This document shows, in pieces, positions 1 to 6,157 of a stretch of DNA of 8,152 nt. Source of the stretch: Loki-b32 sp964493385 (GTDB lineage: Archaea > Asgardarchaeota > Lokiarchaeia > Sigyniarchaeales > SOKP01); assembly GCA_964493385.1 (NCBI GenBank), contig CAZBNW010000111.1, forward strand, positions 1 to 8,152. Direction: 5' to 3'. Within the stretch, counting starts at the first letter, position 1, and each line of letters starts with the position of its first letter. Both the position numbers and the translations under genes were made by a program. The notes under the pieces are model-generated. The model was given only the letters and a program-made list of their open reading frames with translations. It made no database searches and was not told where the DNA came from.

Positions 1-3
1 TTA

Positions 4-11
4 TTTTATAA
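4..11 (+). promoter_or_regulatory. possible TATA box for the cation-transport operon
   Basis: TTTTATAA lies about 57 bp before the first MgtE-like start. An archaeal TATA box here would place a transcript start near position 35, giving a leader of about 30 nt that carries the Shine-Dalgarno-like GATGAGG at 54-60. In sequence this AT-rich the match could be chance, and the true promoter may lie beyond the window edge. Confidence 0.3.
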
Positions 12-67
12 TAAGAAATGTTTCAAGAAAATAATATTAACTCAACGGATTCTGATGAGGATGGTAT

Positions 68-622
68 ATGGAGATTCAAGACTCTAAAGGAAAAATTGTT
101 AAACAAACCTTCCCATCAGAAGTTATCTCTATTATTGGGGATATCTTAGCGGGAATAGTGCTTTCATTACTCATTTTGCCATTTGATAGTTTTCCTGTTT
201 TAATATTGATGATTCCAGCTCTTTTATCTTTAAGGGGTAATTTAAGTGGACCATTTATAGCTAGAACATCTCGAGATTTTGTTATTGGAGATTTTTCTAG
301 GAGAACATGGGTCGAAAATGTTTTAGCAACTTATACACTCTCTATTATCACAGCAATTTTCATAGGTATCTTCTCTATCATCTTAGATTTAGCTTTTTTC
401 AAATTATTCATTCTTCCCACTCTGTATTTAATTATAATTCCAATAATTTCAATAATCTTAACACTCTCAATTTCAATTCCTTGTTCCACTGGATTAAATT
501 ATTTAGCTTTTAAGAGAGGTTTAAACCCAAATAATGTTGTTAATCCTGTGATGACTGCAATTGACGATTTCTCTACTGTATTTTGCTTTTTCTTAACTAT
601 TATAATGCTAGGGGTGCCTTAA
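68..622 (+). CDS. MgtE/SLC41-type divalent cation transporter, membrane half-subunit 1
   Basis: A 184-residue integral membrane protein that matches only the membrane domain of MgtE/SLC41 cation transporters, with no N-terminal MgtE domain and no CBS domains. About five hydrophobic segments are visible (roughly residues 20-38, 42-56, 85-107, 113-140, 163-183). Two family motifs are present: PALLSLRGNLSG at 50-61, followed by an Arg-rich loop, and RGLNPNNVVNPVMTAIDD at 150-167. The latter ends in an acidic residue (D167, seven residues after P160) equivalent to the pore Asp of the family. The ATG at 68 is preceded by GATGAGG seven bases upstream. The next gene is a second half-subunit starting 12 nt after the stop, so the two probably form a heterodimer in the cell membrane importing Mg2+ or a related divalent ion. 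Family assignment is strong; the ion is inferred. Confidence 0.85.
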   Translation: MEIQDSKGKIVKQTFPSEVISIIGDILAGIVLSLLILPFDSFPVLILMIPALLSLRGNLSGPFIARTSRDFVIGDFSRRTWVENVLATYTLSIITAIFIGIFSIILDLAFFKLFILPTLYLIIIPIISIILTLSISIPCSTGLNYLAFKRGLNPNNVVNPVMTAIDDFSTVFCFFLTIIMLGVP

Positions 623-634
623 ATTAAATATTAC

Positions 635-1174
635 ATGAAAATTTTCAAAGAATCCCTGATCATAGTAGTTTTATCTTCATTATTTGGGCTAATCTCTGGT
701 ACTTTATTATCTTCAAATGAAGCGCTATTAACGACTATTCCAATATTGCTTTTAATAATTCCAGCTTTGAATTCTTTAATAGGTGATATATCAACTATTC
801 TTGTATCGCGATTAACCACACACCTATATATCGGTACATTATCTCCAAAAATTCAAAAATCAGATAGATTAAAAGAAGATTTTATTGGATTACTCATAAC
901 CCTTTTATTGAGTTTAATAGCCTTGTTATTAATAGGATATGCAGTTGGTATCATATTAGGTATTGAGATTGTAAATCCATTATTAATGATTTCCATAATT
1001 TCTCTTACAGTTTTATTGATTTTTATAATAATGTTTGTAGCATTGTTTGTTAGTGCTATTTTCTTATTTAAGCGTGGTAAGGATCCAAACAATTTTTTAA
1101 TTCCATTTCTTACATCTTTGGCTGATTTTCTAACGCCTCTATTCTTAATTTTATTTATAATAATATTTATATAA
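635..1174 (+). CDS. MgtE/SLC41-type divalent cation transporter, membrane half-subunit 2
   Basis: A 179-residue membrane protein, paralogous to the preceding gene and read in the same operon (12-nt gap). It has the same architecture: hydrophobic helices near residues 7-25, 33-48, 84-110, 115-145 and 157-179. The diagnostic loops are PALNSLIGDIST at 43-54 and RGKDPNNFLIPFLTSLAD at 147-164. The pore-type Asp is D164, seven residues after P157, in register with D167 of subunit 1. The GN of the first motif is GD here. No Shine-Dalgarno sequence precedes the ATG (an AGGGGTG at 610-616 is about 18 nt away), so translation may be coupled to the gene before it. It probably pairs with subunit 1 as the second half of the cation pore. 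Substrate is inferred from the family. Confidence 0.83.
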   Translation: MKIFKESLIIVVLSSLFGLISGTLLSSNEALLTTIPILLLIIPALNSLIGDISTILVSRLTTHLYIGTLSPKIQKSDRLKEDFIGLLITLLLSLIALLLIGYAVGIILGIEIVNPLLMISIISLTVLLIFIIMFVALFVSAIFLFKRGKDPNNFLIPFLTSLADFLTPLFLILFIIIFI

Positions 1175-1211
1175 AATCAAATTAATATGAAAAGTGAGTG
1201 AATAGGACAAT

Positions 1212-2459
1212 ATGACCAAACCTAGTAAAAAATTTAAATATAAGCCTCTTTCCCTAAAGGAAATAATTAGGGAAATGAAAAAAAATATCGATTTAATGAT
1301 AGATTTGGCTTATAGTGCAATTAAGTTCGGAAGTAAAGAACTTGCTGATGAAGCCTATAAAATGGAGCAAAGAATTCATGAACTTACATTTTTACTTAAC
1401 TTCCAAATTATTCAAGCACATCCAAGAGGATTAGACGGAGCTAAAAAATTAGAACCACTTGTTGTAATGGGGTATTCCATAGATAAAATTTCTGACGCTT
1501 TATCCGATATCGCTAGAGTTGTATATATTAATAAAGATATTCCTTACCTTATTCAGTTAATTAGTGATATTAGTTATGTACCTGAACCTATAGTTAAAAT
1601 TGTCGTAAATAAAGGATGCACTTTTATAAGTCAATATCGGAAAGATATACACTTTAGATCTAAACATGGGGTTGACTTAATCGCAATACGTAGAGGAGAT
1701 AAATGGCTTTTTGAAAAAGATGAAAAAGTGTTAACGGGAGATATATTAATTGTTAAAGGAGAAATTCATCCAATAATGAATTTGAAAGTTATATGCAAAG
1801 ATCAAGAATTATTTTCATTCGATATTGAAACACATAAGAGAGAACTTAATATTGATCTTGAAAATCCGGATATTTGTGAGAAAATTGAAGAAATCCAGAG
1901 AAATTACATGTTAATAACAGATATTTCAGAATCTATGATTGAATTGGCATTAGCAGCATTATTTTTTAAGAATGAAGAGGTTGCGGAAGATGTTCTAGAA
2001 ATGGAGGAATTGATGGATGGTTTAAACATTGCTTTAGAAAAAGATCTTCTGGATTTAGCTAAATTGGTAGAAACACCTCGAGATCTCAAAGGAATAATGA
2101 GAATTGTATTTAGTTGTGAATTAATATCTGACGCTGCTGCTCATATCGCAGAAAATATTCTTAAAGGTTTTGAACCACATCAAATTTTACAACAAGCAAT
2201 TCGAGAAACTTCAGAAATTGTAGTAAGAGAAACATTATCTGAAGATTCTTACTTTAAAGATAAAACATACAGTGAATTACAGGATAGTCGATATAAGCGA
2301 GGATTTCATATCATTGCTTTAAAGCGAAAAGACAAATGGATTTATAGATTTAAGCCTGATTTTATTTTTGAAGAGGATGATCTACTTATAGGATTAGGAC
2401 CTATAGAAACCGTTATGCAATGGCGAAGATGCGTGAATCCTGAAAAGTATAAAGAATAA
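1212..2459 (+). CDS. tandem PhoU + TrkA-C (RCK_C) domain protein, probable regulator of the MgtE-like transporter
   Basis: A 415-residue soluble protein made of two copies of the same unit. Unit 1 has a PhoU-like helical domain at about 15-120 and a TrkA-C/RCK_C domain at about 122-196. Unit 2 has PhoU at about 222-328 and TrkA-C at about 331-410. Equivalent stretches are easy to see: LIAIRRGDKWLFEKDEKVLTGD (156-177) against IIALKRKDKWIYRFKPDFIFEEDD (367-390), and ISDALSDIA (93-101) against ISDAAAHIA (305-313). TrkA-C domains bind small ligands and gate cation channels and transporters; PhoU domains are helical partners of membrane transporters. The gene lies 37 nt after the second MgtE-like subunit, so a role as cytosolic gate for the pair is likely, taking the place of the CBS domains of bacterial MgtE. 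AGGA at 1204-1207 is a plausible ribosome site. The ligand is unknown. Confidence 0.82.
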   Translation: MTKPSKKFKYKPLSLKEIIREMKKNIDLMIDLAYSAIKFGSKELADEAYKMEQRIHELTFLLNFQIIQAHPRGLDGAKKLEPLVVMGYSIDKISDALSDIARVVYINKDIPYLIQLISDISYVPEPIVKIVVNKGCTFISQYRKDIHFRSKHGVDLIAIRRGDKWLFEKDEKVLTGDILIVKGEIHPIMNLKVICKDQELFSFDIETHKRELNIDLENPDICEKIEEIQRNYMLITDISESMIELALAALFFKNEEVAEDVLEMEELMDGLNIALEKDLLDLAKLVETPRDLKGIMRIVFSCELISDAAAHIAENILKGFEPHQILQQAIRETSEIVVRETLSEDSYFKDKTYSELQDSRYKRGFHIIALKRKDKWIYRFKPDFIFEEDDLLIGLGPIETVMQWRRCVNPEKYKE

Positions 2460-2524
2460 ATAAAAAATGAATTGGGTGCAACAGAAGAATATATTGACAA
2501 AAGACATGCCTTAATAGAATAAAC

Positions 2525-2532
2525 TATGTATA
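2525..2532 (+). promoter_or_regulatory. possible TATA box upstream of the first SET gene
   Basis: TATGTATA sits about 45 bp before the ATG at 2574. It predicts a transcript start near 2555-2558 and a short leader containing GTGAT. The 105-nt gap after the PhoU/TrkA-C gene also makes a separate promoter reasonable. The match is weak in such AT-rich DNA. Confidence 0.3.
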
Positions 2533-2573
2533 TCTAAGTAAATATTGTAAATGATAAGAATTTAGTGATATTT

Positions 2574-2969
2574 ATGCATAAATATATAGAAGTGAAACCT
2601 ATTTCTGGAATAAAAGGGAGAGGTGCATTTGCCAAAAAAATAATTGAAAAAGGGACTGTTATTGATGTTGCACATGTAGTTCCTATTCCAAATAAAGAGT
2701 ATAAGAAAGTTTGCAAAACAATTTTGTTTAATTATTGCTATATATGGGAAGATCCAAAACATATGCCAGCATTTAAAAATGCTGTAACTCTTAGTGTAAG
2801 TCAATTTATCAACCATTCATATGAGCCTAATGTTAAATACCTTTATGATTATGAAAACAAAGCGATAGAATTTTCCGCTATTAGGGATATTTCACAAGGA
2901 GAAGAATTACTTGTAAATTACAATGGACTCGTTGATGATAAAAGTCCTATGTGGTTTGAAGTGGAATAA
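2574..2969 (+). CDS. small SET-domain protein-lysine methyltransferase, copy 1
   Basis: A 131-residue protein consisting of a single SET domain. It should transfer a methyl group from S-adenosylmethionine to lysine on a protein substrate. Visible motifs are GRGAFAKK at 15-22 (SAM-binding N-terminal part), NHSYEPN at 80-86 (the pseudoknot NHS.PN motif) and GEELLVNYNG at 109-118 with the conserved Tyr 116. There are no pre-SET or post-SET cysteine clusters, as in the small bacterial and archaeal stand-alone SET proteins. It ends SPMWFEVE, with an aromatic residue after the domain core. I chose ATG 2574 because GTGAT, a match to the archaeal anti-Shine-Dalgarno, lies four bases before it. An in-frame GTG at 2565 would add three residues and is the alternative. 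A close paralogue follows 113 nt downstream. The substrate is unknown; histone or other chromatin protein is only one possibility. Confidence 0.87.
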   Translation: MHKYIEVKPISGIKGRGAFAKKIIEKGTVIDVAHVVPIPNKEYKKVCKTILFNYCYIWEDPKHMPAFKNAVTLSVSQFINHSYEPNVKYLYDYENKAIEFSAIRDISQGEELLVNYNGLVDDKSPMWFEVE

Positions 2970-3042
2970 TTGATTCTATGTTTCTTAAAGACTTAAAAAA
3001 TCTCAGTTCATTCTCTTATCAAGAATTAAGAAAACCTATCCA

Positions 3043-3050
3043 TTTATATA
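3043..3050 (+). promoter_or_regulatory. putative TATA box of the second SET gene
   Basis: TTTATATA is centred about 36 bp before the GTG at 3083. It predicts a transcript start near 3072 and a leader of about ten bases. It lies in the 113-nt gap between the SET genes, so copy 2 probably has its own promoter and need not be co-transcribed with copy 1. Confidence 0.5.
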
Positions 3051-3051
3051 T

Positions 3052-3070
3052 TTATTGATATAATCAATAA
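3052..3070. promoter_or_regulatory. 19-bp perfect dyad (8-3-8), possible operator for SET copy 2
   Basis: TTATTGAT-ATA-ATCAATAA is a perfect inverted repeat with 8-bp arms and a 3-nt centre. It starts two bases after the putative TATA box and covers the region up to the predicted transcript start, where many archaeal repressors bind. I saw no equivalent dyad before SET copy 1. An AT-rich dyad of this size can also arise by chance. Confidence 0.4.
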
Positions 3071-3082
3071 TCATTCATTAAG

Positions 3083-3487
3083 GTGAATTCCACGAATAAT
3101 CTATTAGAAGTTAAATTCATATCAATAAAAAAAGGAAGAGGTTTATTTGCTAAAAAGAATATAGCAAAAGGAGAGACGATAGACGTTGCTCATATCCTCC
3201 TTATTTCTAATAATGATTGGGATTTAATCGAAGATACAGTCTTATCTAATTACACTTTTGAATGGGATGATCCTAAGTGCATAGGAGAATACGAATCAGC
3301 AGTATCTTTAAGTGTTAGTCAGCTTATAAATCATTCGTATGATCCGAATGTTAAATATGTCTATGATTATAAAAATAAATGTATTGAATATATTACTCTT
3401 CGAGATATTTCTAAAGGCGAAGAAATTACTGTAAATTACAATGGGGAGCCTTTTGACAAGACACCTGTGGGATTTGAAGTAGAATAA
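3083..3487 (+). CDS. small SET-domain protein-lysine methyltransferase, copy 2
   Basis: A 134-residue single SET domain, paralogue of the gene before it: 74 of 126 positions identical in an ungapped hand alignment (about 59%). Motifs are GRGLFAKK at 18-25, NHSYDPN at 83-89 and GEEITVNYNG at 112-121 (Tyr 119). The C-terminus reads TPVGFEVE, so the Trp of copy 1 near the end is Gly here, which may change the lysine-access channel. The start is unusual. The only canonical in-frame start is GTG 3083, which itself overlaps the Shine-Dalgarno-like GGTGA at 3082-3086. Codon 4, which is ATG in copy 1, is ACG here. An in-frame stop at 3068 rules out a longer N-terminus. The gene ends one base from the convergent nfo stop. 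All core motifs are kept, so it is probably active; the substrate is unknown. Confidence 0.86.
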   Translation: MNSTNNLLEVKFISIKKGRGLFAKKNIAKGETIDVAHILLISNNDWDLIEDTVLSNYTFEWDDPKCIGEYESAVSLSVSQLINHSYDPNVKYVYDYKNKCIEYITLRDISKGEEITVNYNGEPFDKTPVGFEVE

Positions 3488-3488
3488 A

Positions 3489-4361
3489 TTATTCTTTTTT
3501 TCTTAACGATTTTAGGGTCTTTAAATTCATAATATCTAATTTAATTGAATCGCCCTTTGGCGTCTCTAAAATACCAGGCATATCTTTAAATCTTTCATCA
3601 TTGATAAAGAACCCAAAAGGTTCCTTCCCAATTTTTCCTTGGCCAATATGTGTGTGCCTATCAACTCTTGAACCGCAATCTTTATCAGTATCGTTTAAAT
3701 GAAAGGTAAATAAATATTTTAAACCAATCACATCATCGAATTCAATCCACATCTCCTCATATCCCTTTTTTGTTGTAAAATCATAACCCGCTGCAAAAGA
3801 ATGCGCAGTATCAAAACAGATCCCTATTCTATTTTTATTTTGTATTTTGTCTATTATTGTTTTAAAATGGTGGAATTTATTTCCTAACCCTTTTCCTTGT
3901 CCCGCAGTAGTTTCAAGGAGAATGATAACTTTTGAGGATTTTTTGGCATCTATTAATTTATTTAATTGGTCAGCGATTTGAGTTAATGCTTCTTCTTTGG
4001 TAATTTCTTTCTTATCACTTATCGGGATAACTCCAGGGTGCATGTTCTCGTATTCAATACTTAATTGATCTACTTTAGTAAGTTCATCAACCATGGCATC
4101 ATATGATTTTTCTAATTTCTCCTTATCTAAACTTGCTAGATTTACTAAATAAGAGTTATGACTTATTACGGGCCATATTTCATCTTTTAATTCTTCTTTT
4201 TTCTTTATAAATTCATCAATCTCTTCCTGTTTTAAAGGTCCAGAGGTCCAACCGCGCACATTTCTAATAAATACTTGAATTGCTTCACAACCTAATTCTT
4301 TACCCCTAATAAATGCCATATATTTACCTCCAGAAACACTCATATGTGCGCCAATTCTCAC
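3489..4361 (-). CDS. nfo: endonuclease IV (AP endonuclease, deoxyribonuclease IV)
   Basis: A 290-residue TIM-barrel base-excision repair enzyme that cuts the DNA backbone 5' of abasic sites. All nine metal ligands of the E. coli enzyme have counterparts: H68 (SHNSYLVNLAS), H108 (NMHPG), E150 (LLETTAGQG), D184 and H187 (CFDTAHSFAAGYD), H221 (FHLNDTD), D234 and H236 (DRHTHIGQG), and E266 (ILETPKG). A trinuclear zinc site is therefore expected. Length is close to the usual 280 residues. The start is GTG, giving MRIGAHMSVSGG, the typical N-terminus of the family. GGAGTGA lies just upstream (4367-4373 on the minus strand), its first base being the last base of the stop codon of the preceding gene. 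It is the second gene of a unit with the AOR-family oxidoreductase, with 11 bp between them, so it is probably expressed from that promoter. An AOR-nfo pairing is not one I recognise as standard. Confidence 0.95.
   Translation of the reverse strand: MRIGAHMSVSGGKYMAFIRGKELGCEAIQVFIRNVRGWTSGPLKQEEIDEFIKKKEELKDEIWPVISHNSYLVNLASLDKEKLEKSYDAMVDELTKVDQLSIEYENMHPGVIPISDKKEITKEEALTQIADQLNKLIDAKKSSKVIILLETTAGQGKGLGNKFHHFKTIIDKIQNKNRIGICFDTAHSFAAGYDFTTKKGYEEMWIEFDDVIGLKYLFTFHLNDTDKDCGSRVDRHTHIGQGKIGKEPFGFFINDERFKDMPGILETPKGDSIKLDIMNLKTLKSLRKKE
3495..3501 (+). terminator. T7 tract, probable transcription end for SET copy 2
   Basis: A run of seven T, followed by CTT, begins eight bases after the SET copy 2 stop. 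Archaeal RNA polymerase terminates at such U-tracts without needing a hairpin. The tract lies inside the 3' end of nfo, where it encodes the final lysines on the other strand, so the two convergent transcripts probably overlap. Confidence 0.45.
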
Positions 4362-4366
4362 TTATA

Positions 4367-4373
4367 TCACTCC
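4367..4373 (-). promoter_or_regulatory. Shine-Dalgarno sequence of nfo
   Basis: Read on the minus strand, GGAGTGA shares one base with the upstream gene's TAG stop and lies five bases before the GTG of nfo. It supports the GTG start and suggests translation coupled to the AOR-family gene. Confidence 0.6.
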
Positions 4374-6103
4374 TAAAAATTATGTTCATCTAGTTTTTTC
4401 CAAAAATTTTTCAAGTTAGCTCTTTCAAAAGAGTATTTTAAACCTGTAGGTTCAGAAGGTTCTTCTCTGAAAAATTGGGGAACATCATTCATTTCCTGAG
4501 TAATCCCAGCTTTTTCATTGAATTTAATTTCAGTTCTTATGATTTCTACACCAATTTTAATTACATCGTCTCTTGTTAAATTTAAATTGTACATAGCATT
4601 AATCGCATTTGCCACAATCTCCATATTTTCATAACTAGGACCAATAAAATAACAACATCCCATAGAATCCAATATCGTAGTATAAATTTGTAATTCAAAC
4701 GATAGATCAAACTTGTTATCATTTTTAGTTAATTCTCCATAATCTTTATGCTGACTCGCAACTCGTCCAGCGATAGCTGCTCCAGAAGTATGATCTGCTC
4801 CCATTGGAGAGGTTGCGTAAGTCACTCCCATTGCTTTAAAAACTCTACAATCGTAAGCGGATATTCCTTGTCCTTTTATTTGGGGGATTCGTTCTCCATT
4901 GAGCTTATCTCCAATGTTTTTAACACCATTACCATACAATTGCCCCTCTTCTGTATTATTTCGTATTTCATTGTCTAAAATTTCAAAAACTTTTTTAGTA
5001 TTTCCCCACTCTATTTTTCCACAATCCATCGCAACACCCAAAGTTCCACCAAATTCAATTGTATCAATACCTACATCATCGCATAAGTGATCAATTTTAG
5101 CTAAGCTATCTAAATCATCAATTAACAAGTTAGTTCCATTTAATGCCATAGTTTCATATTCCAAACTTGAGGTTATATGATTTCCATGCTCATCGACAAC
5201 TAAATTTGAACATTTAATTACACATGTTGGGGAACAGGGTAATCTCTTTTTTCCACCTCTTGAAACAACAAGTTCATGAAGTGCTTCTCCTGAAATATTT
5301 TCAATTTTTTCATATGATCCCATTTGAAAATTTTTTGTTGGAATGCCTCCATATTCACTCATGGCTGCCATCATCATGGGTGTACCGAATATCGAGAATT
5401 TTTCTTTAGATTGTGCCAGATTTTTCGCAAATGGACTTGAAGCTTCTCTGAATTTTTTTATATCATGTATTTTGACTCTTGAGGCTTTTGGGGGTATGAT
5501 AACTATTGCTTTAATTCTTTTAGATCCCATAACAGCACCTAATCCACCTCTAGCAGCATGCCTACTTGGATATCCCTCTAAGTCGTTAGCCCCTACAGTT
5601 GCTGATTTCATCAAATGCTCACCTGCGGGACCAATAGAGTAAACACCACTATTTTCTCCATATTTTTGTTTTAATTTCGAATGGAGTTCATAATTACCTA
5701 AACCTTTATATTCTAATACCGGTAAAATCTTAATATTATCCTCATCAATTAAGATAAGTTTTAATACTGATGATATATCTTCTAACACTATTGCTCTAAT
5801 ACCATGTCTCGCTAACATCATAGCAGGTCTTCCACCTACATTAGCTTCTTTTATCCCATTAGTCAAAGGACTTTTCGCCCCCACCGATGTACGGGCAGAA
5901 CAAGGAAATGGACTGCCAGCAAGAAGACCATTGGCAAGAATTAATTTATTTTCCCTCCCTAAAGGATCACATAATGGAGGGACTTCGTCATGAATAATCT
6001 GAGAACTTAGACCTCTAGCACCACGCAAGAAATATTTTGAATCTTGAGTTATTTCTTCAAATTGAATATCTTCGTTCTCAACATTGATTCTTACGATTTT
6101 CAT
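4373..6103 (-). CDS. aldehyde ferredoxin oxidoreductase (AOR) family tungsten/molybdenum enzyme
   Basis: A 576-residue cytosolic enzyme of the AOR family, which oxidises aldehydes or other substrates at a pterin-bound W or Mo centre and passes electrons through a [4Fe-4S] cluster to ferredoxin. The N-terminal domain (1-205) has the cofactor-binding stretches GSPFPCSARTSVGAKSPLTN (63-82) and RGGLGAVMGSKRIKAIVI (185-202). Cluster cysteines are C290, C294 and C298 (CSPTCVIKC), with C483 or C484 as the fourth (LDSMGCCYF). Another hallmark is YATSPMGADHTSG at 429-441. Spacing of the first three cysteines is C-x3-C-x3-C, not the C-x2-C-x3-C of Pyrococcus AOR. That and the GADH motif point to a less-studied branch, perhaps YdhV-like, so the substrate cannot be named. 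The ATG at 6103 may be leaderless. It leads a unit with nfo and faces an Lrp-like regulator. Confidence 0.9.
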   Translation of the reverse strand: MKIVRINVENEDIQFEEITQDSKYFLRGARGLSSQIIHDEVPPLCDPLGRENKLILANGLLAGSPFPCSARTSVGAKSPLTNGIKEANVGGRPAMMLARHGIRAIVLEDISSVLKLILIDEDNIKILPVLEYKGLGNYELHSKLKQKYGENSGVYSIGPAGEHLMKSATVGANDLEGYPSRHAARGGLGAVMGSKRIKAIVIIPPKASRVKIHDIKKFREASSPFAKNLAQSKEKFSIFGTPMMMAAMSEYGGIPTKNFQMGSYEKIENISGEALHELVVSRGGKKRLPCSPTCVIKCSNLVVDEHGNHITSSLEYETMALNGTNLLIDDLDSLAKIDHLCDDVGIDTIEFGGTLGVAMDCGKIEWGNTKKVFEILDNEIRNNTEEGQLYGNGVKNIGDKLNGERIPQIKGQGISAYDCRVFKAMGVTYATSPMGADHTSGAAIAGRVASQHKDYGELTKNDNKFDLSFELQIYTTILDSMGCCYFIGPSYENMEIVANAINAMYNLNLTRDDVIKIGVEIIRTEIKFNEKAGITQEMNDVPQFFREEPSEPTGLKYSFERANLKNFWKKLDEHNF

Positions 6104-6119
6104 AGTTTAACTATAATAG
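6102..6119. promoter_or_regulatory. overlapping dyads at the AOR start, candidate Lrp-type operator
   Basis: ATAGTT-T-AACTAT (6102-6114) is a perfect 13-bp dyad covering part of the AOR start codon. It overlaps a second one, CTAT-A-ATAG (6111-6119). This gives three ATAG/CTAT half-sites in 18 bp. Short palindromes of about 13-15 bp are the usual recognition form of Lrp/AsnC proteins, and such a protein is encoded next door. A protein bound here would block the predicted AOR transcript start. The link to the regulator is inference. Confidence 0.45.
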
Positions 6120-6122
6120 CTG

Positions 6123-6132
6123 AAAATATTTT
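6123..6132. promoter_or_regulatory. AAAATATTTT, possible shared TATA element of the divergent AOR and regulator genes
   Basis: This self-complementary AT block is centred about 25 bp from the AOR ATG on one side and about 30 bp from the regulator ATG on the other. It could serve as TATA box in both directions and would make both transcripts nearly leaderless. A pyrimidine-rich tract (6130-6157) fills the rest of the gap. Neither start has a clear Shine-Dalgarno sequence, in line with leaderless messages. Confidence 0.4.
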
Positions 6133-6157
6133 ATTTTTTCTTTTATTTCTTTTATTT

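Noticed and set aside
2467..2514. 15-codon frame in the gap before the first SET gene
   Set aside because: Too short, with no ribosome site or recognisable pattern; likely chance.
2981..3033. Inverted repeat TTTCTTAA/TTAAGAAA with 37-nt loop after SET copy 1, plus a weak 5-bp stem inside
   Set aside because: AT-only arms and a long loop make a stable hairpin unlikely, and no T-run follows. Not called a terminator.
4748..5642. Several open frames antisense to the AOR-family gene
   Set aside because: No domain, no ribosome sites, and composition expected of reverse-strand shadows of a well-conserved coding sequence.
6044..6157. TTG-initiated extension of the Lrp-like regulator
   Set aside because: It would overlap the AOR coding start on the other strand and add a Phe/Leu-rich stretch encoded by the promoter. 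The HTH consensus begins exactly at ATG 6158.
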